A DNA stretch of 64,000 nt, from positions 50,097,777 through 50,161,776 of the forward strand of contig OX439050.1 of NCBI GenBank assembly GCA_949317995.1, given 5' to 3'. A program made the translations under genes and the position numbers. Below, piece after piece: positions 10,685-22,100 of this stretch; positions within the stretch are counted from its first letter, which is position 1; every line of letters starts with the position of its first letter. This stretch comes from Acholoe squamosa. Its lineage: Eukaryota; Annelida; Polychaeta; Phyllodocida; Polynoidae. The notes beneath the pieces were generated by a model. It was not told the origin of the DNA. It saw only the letters and a program-made list of their open reading frames with translations, and searched no databases.

Positions 10685-11042
10685 ACTGGGGTGTGTGGCT
10701 GGCAAAGCTACCTTTTGGCCAAAATCCCTCTCACCAAGGGTCTAGTTTTGGTCAAACTCCCTCTCACCAAGGGTCGCTTTTCTCATATTTTGACTCTGCG
10801 CGTCCAAATAAGTGTCAGTTTTCAGAATTTTCTTTAAAATTTCTGCCAAATGTGGTCAGTTTTGACAAAAATTCCTCACATCAAGGGTAAATTTTCAGTT
10901 AAAAGACTTAACTGTGCACATTTCTGACCAAAATCCCTCTCAGCAAGGGTCGCCTTATGCCCAAAATCCCTCTCACCAAGGGTAAGGGTTGTCAGAGGCC
11001 CAGCCGCACACCCCCGTCAGAAGAAATCTGAGTGCCCCCCCT
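10664..11042. mobile_element. Family F element with internal CACCAAGGGT tandem repeats
   Basis: The left end GGGAGGGCACTCA...CTGACTGGGGTGTGTGGCTGG matches the reverse complement of the right end (GGGGGGCACTCA...CTGACGGGGGTGTGCGGCTGG). Between them, at least five copies of CCCTCTCACCAAGGGT, each preceded by AAAAT or CAAA, are spaced 25-60 bp apart. A second copy lies at 51895-52046. There is no coding capacity. Confidence 0.7.
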
Positions 11043-12190
11043 CGGGTTCGCCACCCAACCCTGTCAATGTCAAAGAATCAACAAATTCACATTCAATAGA
11101 GATTTCCTTTTTATTTTTCTTAATAGTTCTGGGACGGTGTATTGTTGTCACTACACGACAGTTCATATTTTTCTTCGAACCTTCAATTCATCACCACACA
11201 ACCTTCAGGCATTTTAGAAGTTATTCACCGGTAGTGTGTAAGGGTATCGTACCGTCCAATGGTAAGATTTTTCATGAGGCAGAAATGCAGCACTGGTGAG
11301 TTACTCCCCAGTGCTGCATTTGTATGCTTCACAATGATAAGGGATACAATGTGTTCATCTCATAGTAATGCATCCCTGTGCATCTTTTGGACATTTAGTG
11401 TATTCTTTTATTTCAGGTTCCCAAAAATGATCTGAAGGCATACACAATTGAATTGATTTGCCAAGGAAAATGGGTCAATTGACCTACCGTGATTGTACAT
11501 TCTAATTAAATAACAATTTCGAGTGTAAAAATAAAGGATTCATATATAAATGTAACAACATAGACATTCTAACGTGCATCAAATTCTATACTAATCATTA
11601 ACAAAGATGAATGATATGATATGATATGAGTCTAGTCCACTGTCGCAGCAAAAAGACCTTTCCGTGCTCTTGCAGGTAGCAAAATGGTTTGATTTACATT
11701 TGACAGTAGGACTTCTGTTTTTCACAAGCACGATTGACTTTGCAATAAACGACCCAGTGAATTCCGCCCTAATTCAAGCACATATAAGTAATTGAAGTCA
11801 TTAACTTTTCATCTATCATAGGCATTTTGTTTCTTAACATATAACTGTATGGCCAATCAATCACTTAATCACACGATAACACACTGAACTATATATGCAT
11901 TGCTCTTCAGCACAGAAAGATAGTAACATGATTGAAATATCTGTTTCTCGGTTGTTATACTTATGTATTCCGGCACATTTATACCCGTTAATTATACAGG
12001 AATACAATGAACTTCTCAATACATGTCGGCTTTTCTTTTTCACTTGTTGCTTTCATCAACTCATTAACATGTATTTTCATCTTCTTGGACAAATTCCTAC
12101 TTTTTCTTACACATAACAGTCAAACGTGAAGTAGAGGACAGAGAACGGACTTAGCAGGTCTAATTATTAGCCAATGAGAAAATCCCAACT
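11043..12190. other. Intergenic, no gene seen
   Basis: AT-rich. It holds a family-B-like hairpin at about 11282-11330 (GCAGAAATGCAGCACTGG ... CCAGTGCTGCATTTG) and nothing else that I can support. Confidence 0.5.
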
Positions 12191-12484
12191 AACGTAATCT
12201 CCCGCGTATAAGCCGCGTCTTATACGTGGGGTTTTAGTTCTCATTGGATCCACAAGGGGGACATCAAGATCTTTCTTTTGATATGTTACATGCCCTCTTA
12301 GTCATAATAAGATATAAGGGGGCCCAGGGGGGTGCGGGGGGCTCAAGCTACACATAGGTTTTTGAATTTTGAAAATTCATTCAGTAGAACCAAAGTTATT
12401 AATTTTTCATTTTTTTGAGAATTTTCCAAAACTCTAGGTGCGTCTTATACGCGCACTGCGTCTTATACGCGGGAGATTACGGTA
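12191..12484. mobile_element. Family A foldback element, long subtype
   Basis: Ends AACGTAATCTCCCGCGTATA and its near-exact inverse GCGGGAGATTACGGTA. Just inside lie GCGTCTTATACG words. The centre (ACAAGGGGGACATCAAGA, TTTTGAAAATTCATTCAGTA) is shared with the copies at 34669 and 51245, which defines a subtype. Confidence 0.85.
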
Positions 12485-12610
12485 TTCACTGCGGCCCTGT
12501 CGGGGGCCAACTGGTACCCATCTGATAGGTGTTATCAGTAGAACTCGCTGGTAATAAGCTCCAGCAATGGCGGCGCCCTTGGGACAACCTGCTAAGGGTA
12601 TATACATCAA
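12485..12610. repeat. Dispersed repeat (GGTACC / TTATCAGT family), copy 2
   Basis: GGTACCCATCTGATAGGTG and TTATCAGTAGAACTCGCTGG match the reverse complement of parts of 1495-1650 and 33625-33830. Confidence 0.4.
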
Positions 12611-12769
12611 TGAAGGCATACTCACAGAATATCTAACAGAATGCGTTGGGCTCTTTAATCTGTGACGCAATCGCTGTTGCCAAGCCCATTGAAGAAAAGA
12701 TCTGAGACAAGGGTAATTCCAATATTGGATTGCCCATCTGTGCATTATGAGTGTAGGGCAATGCCCCAC

Positions 12770-13023
12770 AGTGAATCTCTCTAATAGTTGTAGGGTAATA
12801 CCTTAAAATTGGGACAATACTAATGTTGAGGTATAATAACCAAAGTTATTGGTTCATTAGGTTTATTGCTCTGGGTACCTCTATACAATATTATAAAGGG
12901 ATATACCTTTAACACTGGTTCTCTGTGCTATGTAGTTATAGGGTATTACAATGACCCTTGTTCTCTGTAGCTGTAGGGTAATTTCACCCCACAATTTGGT
13001 TCTCTGTGCAATGTAAGAGCATT
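12770..13023 (-). repeat. Repeat-bearing 3' UTR after the distal 6PGD last exon
   Basis: Units of GGTTCTCTGTGCTATGTAG and TGTAGGGTAAT recur at about 50-bp spacing. The same words follow the proximal last exon (16640-16814). This suggests that exon and UTR were duplicated together. Confidence 0.6.
12862..12867 (-). promoter_or_regulatory. Poly(A) signal AATAAA for the distal 6PGD end
   Basis: AATAAA on the minus strand, about 160 nt past the stop at 13024. It is at a reasonable distance for a short 3' UTR. Confidence 0.5.
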
Positions 13024-13143
13024 TTATGCATTGTAGTTAGTTGAGGACACCTCTCCTCCATGCCCAGTCCAGTTGGTGTGCATGGGAGTGTCTGGGTCGG
13101 TCAGTAGTCGGTAGGTGTGGGCACCAAAGTAGTCTCTCTGTGC
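13024..13143 (-). CDS. 6PGD alternative last exon, distal
   Basis: Acceptor TTTTAG|GCA, 39 residues, stop TAA. It begins [11 protein letters not shown] and holds HTNWTGHGG, then EVSSTNYNA. By sheep numbering the Arg and His of RDYFGAH (Arg446, His452) reach into the partner subunit's active site; both are kept. It is identical in length to the proximal copy; 30 of 39 residues match, while 11 of those 30 codons differ only silently. Confidence 0.9.
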   Translation of the reverse strand, partial: AQRDYFGAHTYRLLTDPDTPMHTNWTGHGGEVSSTNYNA

Positions 13144-16100
13144 CTAAAATAAATACATAATTATATTGAATAAAAATATTAAACAAACGATAAAGGCAAT
13201 GTTGGTCATGAAAAATTGAACTTGACATGCTTGGAATTACCAACTTTGAGATTTTAGCCATAACTCTGCCCCCCCCCCACACTTATACTCCTCCCACAAT
13301 ATCTTTCACTCGTTATGAGGGTGTCAAAGCATGCAAAAGAAAGATAGTTAACTTCTTCCTTCAGCTAATGGAGTCTTTTTTTTTTAATAAAGGGAAACCT
13401 CTCGGTGTGAACTCATCCCCTCCCCAAAATTTTGTTTAAAAAAAAATCACTCCCTGAGAGTGGCGGCTGAACTGGGGTGGGGGCAGGCAACTTTTTCCAG
13501 AAAATTATGACATTTTAGGAAAGGAACTCGTGTCCCATTATAGGGCCTACAATTTGAATCGGATATAGCAATCATGCGTGTAGGACTCCCAAAAGTGCAC
13601 CATTTTACTTCTAAAACTTCCAAAATTTTCCAAGGGAGGGGGGGGGGTGGGACGGTAGATACCAAAATTGTGATATTTGCAGGGGCCACATGATCAATGG
13701 TGGTGATAAGTAGAATCCATTGGTAGGCCTGATGTCGCAGAGGGGGGGGGGGGGGGTAGATTTCCACCTAATATGTGACCATTGCCCCACTCCCACCCAC
13801 CTCCAACTTTCAAGTTGTTCCGTCGCCCCTGCCTGATAGCAGTGAGTGAGTGAGTGAGTAATAGATGTTTAACGCCATTTCGACAGCTAAGGTCATATTC
13901 ATGGCGAGAACTACTTACACAATTTCACAGGGGAATGTGTTGGTGCCCGCGCATATGTGCACCACACACATCCTGAGGGGATAGAAAAGAGGAGAAATAG
14001 ACCCTTTTAAGTGGGCTAGGGAGGCCAAATATTTGCCAAGATTCATGCAGGGTCGTGCTTTGGGTGGGGGGGGGGGGATCCTTCTGTTTATTTTTCTGTT
14101 TTCAAAAACTTTGAATCTACATATGATCAGCTGCAAAGGGTTTTGTAAAGAAAGTATTTGCAAAATGAATAACTTATACGTTTCTCTTCACAAAACTTAG
14201 AAACCTAGGATGGGGTAGAAAACATTCAGTTAGTTGGGTGGGAGAGTCAGCAATTCTCTGATGTACAAAAAAAAACTATTTTCTAGGATACCACATATTT
14301 GATGAAAGCAAAGGCAATGATTGACACACATACCTAAGTTGGCATTTTACATGGAAAATGCCGTTTATTGTCAACTATCACACAACATATAGGACAGGAT
14401 AGGTTAATACAGACTGTAACAGACGGGTTTCAGTTTTTGGTCCCACCAAGGAATATACATGTACATCTGGACATAAGGCAGTAACTATGATAAGGAACAC
14501 TAGATCAATATGGTCATGGAGAATATTGTAAGTTTAACCCCTTAAGTATGGCACATTGGCTCTTTTTTTTAAATTGTGCATTTTTTTATTAACTGCTACA
14601 AAATATGCGCCAAGTCATGGTGACTTGCGGAAGACAAATTGACTTAAAAATAGCCAAAAAGATTTTTTTCAAAAGCAAAGAAAAAAATTTACGGTTGGTC
14701 CAATTTTGCTCAGTAGGGTTAGGTCACCTGAAACAAAATATTAAATCTTTTTGGCCTTACAGCACTGGGTAGTTTGGTGCGTCATAACCATATTTGGAAT
14801 TCATGAACCACATCATGGTGCGAGAGGGGCTTATTGAATTGGGGCTTATTGAATTGAAGAAGTGTTTATATAGGATAAGGTTAAATGATGCAATCCTTTT
14901 ATTTTATTTAAAATAAATGGTTGAAGACCCCTGATCATATGTGGCACAATATCCCCAGAGAAAATTAAGTACCTCCGTGCACTTTTTTGTTTCAATACTT
15001 GTTAACCGTGGCCTCAAAAAAGATTTCCTAACTTACCCTGGGCCGTGGGAATACTGTTACCAAGAATTGCAGTGTAATTTTCTTTTACCGTGCAAAGGGT
15101 ACATATTGTGCATTTGTTGTGTTGTTTAAAATGAAGTATATTGGAATATAGCATTTTAATTTTTACCATGTACGTCTTGAATCATTACATAATTTCGACA
15201 ATGATTACCATGATATAGAAATTTTAGGGAAAAAGAGCAGGGAATCCTACAAAACAAAGAGATATGACATCTCGCCAACATATTGAGATTCAGAAAATAA
15301 TGAATCAATATCATAATAATTACAAAATAGGCAGTCAAGATGACAAACGCATTTAAGCACATAATACCAGGAAATCAAATTGCACACAATAAGCATAAGC
15401 AATCATTTATATTCAACATTTTGTTAATGATTCTACAAGTATTTTAAGTCACTCATGGTTCACTGCATAAGCTTAAAGCATCTAGTTTTTGGGGTTTTTT
15501 TTCTCTTCAAAATGACCACTCTACATTATCACTCAATCAAACACACTGTATTTCCAAGGTTTTAGCAACCATTATATCACTGATTGTAGCAGGTCTTTAC
15601 CTAATTGTTTGTCAATTACTTTATCTCTGTAGATCATACCATTACTGAACACCTAGACTACATTTCTCCTACATAGAAATTTCTGCTGATAGGGCGTATC
15701 ATACTGCCCTCTAGCGCCCTCAAGTGGAACCTATGTACAAGGCAGAGCACTTGTAATTGGAAGGCAGGCGAAAGGCAAGCCAATGTAGGAGATGCATCTG
15801 AGTTTGGCAGGTCCGTTTAATTAAATAATTAATAATTTTGTACTTCTCATTACATTTTCAGAATTCACAAAGATGCGATGGGCTGCTAGAGCATTCACTG
15901 CCCCATAAAGATTAATGTAGGCCTATTTTATTCCTCTCCCCAACTATCAATAAATTATATCTGGTATTGTGTCTTGAGAATAATCAGAAGAACTGGTTCT
16001 AAAGGATAGAATTGTTATACGTTCAAGTAAACTAGGGTAGATATACCTAAAACTGTATATTACACTTTGATCATTAATGACACTGGCCTATTTTACCATT

Positions 16101-19100
16101 AGGTACAAGCAGGGAGGTTCTGTGAAATCCCATCAGAGGGCATCCTATTAGACCAGTTCATTTAGCGCCCCCTGCATTGAAGCACAGCACTTTGCCTGTG
16201 TTGAGTTAACCCCCCCCCCCCTTCCATTCAGAGAAGTCTAAATACTGTGTCTAACAATTGATATATCATTATTCATTATCTATGATCATTCTTATACCTT
16301 TAACATTCCTAATCTACCACAGATATTTAGTGGGACAGAAACGTTGACTTACAGATTAAAGTAGTAAGGACTCTAATAGTGCCATCCAGACAAACAGAAA
16401 TATATATAGAGAAAAGTAAGGACTTCTTTCAAGACTTTGTAGTCGGCATGTTGCTAATCTCTATTGGTGGATAGACACGTGAGGATTCCTGATCTGTATG
16501 TTCTTAATAGACTCTGTACTGGTTCCCTGAACTAACCAGGTCTACCTGGTATGCTAATACCACCAGACTAACTTTTTGGATTTTACTAGGTAATATCACC
16601 AGATGGCTTTTCTTCAGTAATAAGATGTATATTCATATCACTACACTGGTTCTGTTTGCTATGTAGATGAATTTAATGCTATCCAACACAGTGTAAATAG
16701 CCCTTCACTGGTTCTCTGTGCTATGCAGTTGTAAGCTAATAATACCCTGTGCTCTGTGCTATGTAGATGTCTGTTAATAGCCCTACACTGGTTCTCTGTG
16801 CTATGTAGCAGTGTCTACACATTGTAGGTAGTGGAGGACACGGTCCCGCCGTGCCCGGTCCAGTTAGTGTGTATGTGTTGGCTGGGGTCGCTGAGTAGCT
16901 GGTAGGTGTGGGCGCCAAAGTAGTCCCTCTGCGCCTGAAACGTAAATACATGTATTGAAAAAGTATGTAAAAAAAAGAAATTGGAAATAAGACCATATTT
17001 GCTTTATATATTTCAGTTATTCTCATGTAGCTTCTAGTTTCTGTACCATATCACCTTGGATCTGTATACAAATGCATGGCTTATATGCACAATTTTATGG
17101 TAAGATGCATACTTTAAGTACATAGATATACTGAAGTGCATTTATTTGAAACAGTGCATCATTACAAAAAGAAGAAAAAAAGAAGAACCTTTAGACTGGG
17201 AAGATTGATTACACCTCTGTGGTGAGGAAAGGTTCTAATGATATATCAGCAAAAGTGGGTACAATACATCATGTATGCCACAAAAAAAAACTCTGTCATC
17301 ATTTCACAGATTTGATCACCTGCATCACCCTGTACTTCATATCTGCCATAAGTTTTTTGGATCAGTGGATTTGATAACCTTAATCACCCATTATGTAATA
17401 TTTTATGTCGGTTTATGTACAATGTTATGGTTATAAGGTTAGCGTAATGATAACCTTTCCAGATGGCATGATGCATCAAGCCTACTCTTTCATTTGTTAT
17501 GGTGTACTAATGCATTAATGCATCATGCCAATAATAAGGTTAGGTGCACAAGAGCATCATACTGCTCTTGAGTTAAGTAAATTTAGTATAGGAGTCTACA
17601 AGTGGAAATTACATATACTTCCACCTAGCGATAATGGGATGCGTTCTGCTCCCATAGATCCTAAAAGCCACCATCGGCCACCAGAAAAGTCAGAGGTTGG
17701 TCTGAGTCTGATTCGCGTCTAGCATGTGACGTTTACATTAGTGGTGCTCTATCTTCCCTGAAGTCCCGCGCAACGGTTAAGTAGATTTGAGTTTTGCAGC
17801 AGTTCCAGTGGGACAGTAGCGGACATGAGGAAGCAGTTGTTGAGTGAAAGCTAGCAGTTAGCTGAAGTTAAGCTGAATTTATCCTGTATGTCAAATACAT
17901 ACCCTTTTTATTTGTCCGTGACACAGAAGCATCCATGCCAAAACATGGCCAACGGTGGAATGAGCTCCGATAACACTTTGCCTTAATATACCTTTCGATG
18001 TTCAAGCTGATTGATCCTTACGCTAGAACCCATGCACTCATTTGGACTCACAAATCAACTGACGGACATAAGACACATACAAGAATTCTGCGACAGCACG
18101 CAAAGCAACATTGGTCCTTGAATCACTTATATGACTTTTGGTTTATATTTTTCTGTTCATGTACCTATACACAATTGTCCGTCTGACAATGCAGCTTTAA
18201 GTAGGAGGAAATGTTACCTGGGCGAGGTTTGCGGGCAGCCACTCTGACCGGTATCCATCATAGAAGGCTAGCGCTGAGCTGAAACATGGAGTGGGGATGC
18301 CAAGCGTCACGCCAGTAGACACCACCTTACGCCATCCATCCTGTAATGGTAGAATTGACTTTATTCTGTCTGTATATGAAGGGCTTTGAATTTGTGATCA
18401 TAATCAATACATGCTAAGTTGTAAACTTTGGAAAAGGTGCAGATGCCTCTATGTCTCAATCTCTCAGCCAAAGATGCCTAGGTCGATCAGATAGAGATGA
18501 CTGAGCTCTTAGCCAAAGCTGCCAAAATCACTCACAGATGAATGCATCCAGGATCTGTAGACCTAAACATGTATGTATACAGGGTTGGGCCTCTGGGGCT
18601 GAGGACACCCCAAGGAGATACACTTAGATCAGTGACACAAGGTTATTCTCCCAGATGAACCAGTAAACTGGCCTACCGTAATCTCTCGCCTATAAGGCGC
18701 ACCCCCAACTCAGGGAGGTCTGTTTCATGTATAAGGCGCACCTCTAGGGGCAGATTTTTGTTACTTTAGTACTGTTCAATAGTAAAAACACCCACCCCCC
18801 TATAAGGCGCACCCCAAACTCAAGGCAATGTCCCTCCCACGTATAAGACTCAGCATAATTTTGTTTGGCGTATAAGACGCGCCTTATACGCGAGAGATTA
18901 CGGTACATCAATTACACTCTACCCCCTGATACTCAGTGCATACCTGACACTTCTGGATAGCGGACTTAAAGAAGTCATCCAGCAGTAGGTTAGTGAGTGT
19001 CGGGTTCTTGGTGAAGGCGTCTTTGATGTTGCCCAGGAAGGCGCTGCGGATGATGCATCCTCCGCGCCACATGAGGGCGCAGGCACCGTAGTTCAGCTTC

Positions 19101-22100
19101 CAGTTGTGTGACTTGGACACTTCACGCATCAAGGCAAAGCCCTGGGCGTATGACACAATCTTAGATGCATACAACGCCTGAAACAGAGAAGGAGGAAGTG
19201 TTATAGTAGAAAATTTAGGTTTAATACCATAATACCCTGCATATAAAGCGCACCCTGCATATGAGACGCACTCAGACTACAAGGACCTGTTAGAAAAATT
19301 CAAAAATCAAATAACTTTTGTTCTAATTAATGGATTTTCAAAATTAAAAGCCTATGCGTAGCTAAGATGTCCCCCAAAGGCATCAAACCACTTTTGTTTT
19401 TATGGAATGCCTTCTGAAGATTTTACCCTCAGCTCTTCATCCCCTAAGGCGCAATAGGCATATCCTCGCTTATAAGATGCGCCTTATACGCGGAGTATTA
19501 CGGTATTATGATAGAATTTTAAATGATTGCAATCTCAAGGGAAAAAGACATTGCCTGAAAGGCATCAGGCCGTGCTTGAGGGGACAGGAATATATACCAT
19601 TCATCGATTAGAAACCTCATAGATTGTAAGGAACCAATCAATGTCGGGAGATTTGCTCCCAAAATTTTGTCAGGCAGATAATGTTGCTTTTTAAGATGTT
19701 AGAGTGACAATAAAAGAAAATATAGAAAAAGTAACAGAATGTGTTCTGTTAATTCCACTAACCTGTCTAACGCTCTCTACAAACGCGGCTTTGTCCCCTT
19801 GGTACTTGGCGACAGGTGGGCCAATCAAGGTTTTACTCGCCTCAACACGCTCATCCTTCAGCGACGACAAACAACGAGCAAACACAGCCTCACCTACACA
19901 AAGATACAAAATCATCACTGAGTTTCTGTATCATATTGGCAAATATTTTTTTCCCAGGATCAGGGTTTGAAAGTTTACAAGTGGTTTTTACCCATGAAGA
20001 AGGTTATTAAAGGTACAAATATTTTGACCAATAGATTGTAGAGCTAAATTGTCAAGCTATTTATCAATACTGTACTCATCCCATATGTCAACAAAATGGT
20101 AACAGTAATGAATTGCACTGCACTCCATCCTTAAAGGGCTATAAACTATTTATATTACTTTTTGTCAATAACTGCCCTTAGGCTTACCAATGAGTGTGAG
20201 TGGGATGCCTTCATCTAGAGCAGTGATGGCTGTCCACTTTCCAGTTCCCTTTTGTCCGGTTGCGTCCCTAATCTTGTCTACAAGATGACTCCCATCAGTG
20301 TCGCGGAACTTGAGAATGTCGCGGGTGATCTCAATCAGGTATGAATCTAGTTCGCCCTTGTTCCACTCATCAAAGGTCTGATAGCAAAAGCGGCATTATA
20401 CAATTAACGATATTTCCAAAATTTAAAAAAGCTACACAATGTAACAACAAGACACTACACTTTTAATTCCATTTCAGTATTCTAGTGCTGGAATGAACTC
20501 TCTAAAGAAATGCATTAAAGTTCTAAGCTTACCGCAGAGATTTCATCATTGGTCATGCCGACAGCCTGTCTCAGCAGATGGTAGGCCTCACAAATAACCT
20601 GCATGTCACCGTACTCGATACCGTTATGCACCATCTTCACAAAGTGTCCAGCTCCCTCGTCTCCTACCTGCAAACAGTGAGTGAGTAATAGATGTTTAAC
20701 ACCATTTCAACAGCTAAGGTCATATTCATGGGGAGGAAATACATAACACATTTTCATAGATGAGTGTGTTGGTGCCCGCATGTATGTGCACCAGACACAC
20801 GGAGGGGAGGAGATATAGCACCTTTTAAGTGAGCTAGGTAGGCCCTCCTGCACATAGGACTAAGCTATACATGTTAAATGCTGCCTGTGTTATAACTGTG
20901 TGTTATAGGCCCTGTCTTCAGATAAAATTTGTTACTTCTGAAAAGGGAAACATTGAAAGCAGAACTCGTGGAATCCAGCAGTGTTCAGTGTGGAAACCAT
21001 TACTCTATGTGGCAAAAGAAGCAGAGGAATATGTGAATATTATATTTTGATTTTTTTCAACCTTATACCTCAGAAAGTGCAATTACTCTTTCCTGACAAA
21101 CGGGTTAGGCTAATGTGTCTTACTCAGAGATAAACTTCAACCAAAATGTCTCAGATTCGTTGCTTGCTTCCCATGATTGGACAGGGTTGTCATCCTGTTA
21201 TCATCAGATAAAAGAATTAAGGCAATGACGTTAAAATTCATGAAATTCATAGAAACAGGGATCACCTACCCAGTCACAACAGGGCTCTGTTCCAGCTTTG
21301 GCAGCAATACCCTGGAAGATGGGTTGAATGTGGGGCCATGCCTCAGGGGCACCACCCGGCATGAGTGAGGGACCGTAACGGGCTCCGTCCTCTCCGCCGC
21401 TAACACCACTGCCAACAAAATGGATTCCCTTCTCCTTGAGCGCCTTTGTGCGGCGAGTGCTGTCACCGAACTCTGAGTTGCCGCCATCTATGATGATGTC
21501 CCCTGCCTCCAGCAGTGGCACCTGTAAGGTGGGGGGAAATAGTTTAATGCCTTTCTCAAAATCTTCCAACTATATATAAAAAAAAAAAAAAAATCTCCTC
21601 TTTTGATGCAATAAGAATACCATAGTGGCCGGTATAAGCCCCTGGCGCTTATTTGAATACTGTTTTTAGGGCTTAAGATTAATTTCAATACCCCCGGCGC
21701 TTATTTGAGACAGGTGCTTATTTGAGACCTGACGTTTAAACAGGCCTTGACAGTTTACAAAATTCAACTTCAAAATAGATTCATAATTGATTTTTTTTTC
21801 TAATTTTTGTTTTAACATTCATCCCCAAGTTCACAATAGATTTATCATATCATAGAAAATACCCACCAGTTTTTCGATGAAGGCATCGACAGCTGGGCCT
21901 GCCTTGACGAGCATCATGACGCGGCGTGGTTTCTTGAGCTTGCTGACCATCTCCTCCAGGGAGTGGGCTCCGACCACCTCGGTGCCCTTAGCCTCATTAG
22001 CCAAGAACCGGTCCACCTTTTCCACTGTGCGGTTATATGCGCACACCTACGGACAAAGGGTAGTGAATTATTTACAATAATGTCCAGACATACAATTAAA

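Larger units (their letters stand above)
13144..16814. other. Sequence between the two 6PGD last exons
   Basis: Intron for the distal form, and 3' UTR plus downstream DNA for the proximal form. It holds G-runs at 13637-13650 and 13741-13756, a family C copy at 13841, a G-run at 14068, and AT-rich sequence. No other exon is seen. Confidence 0.6.
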
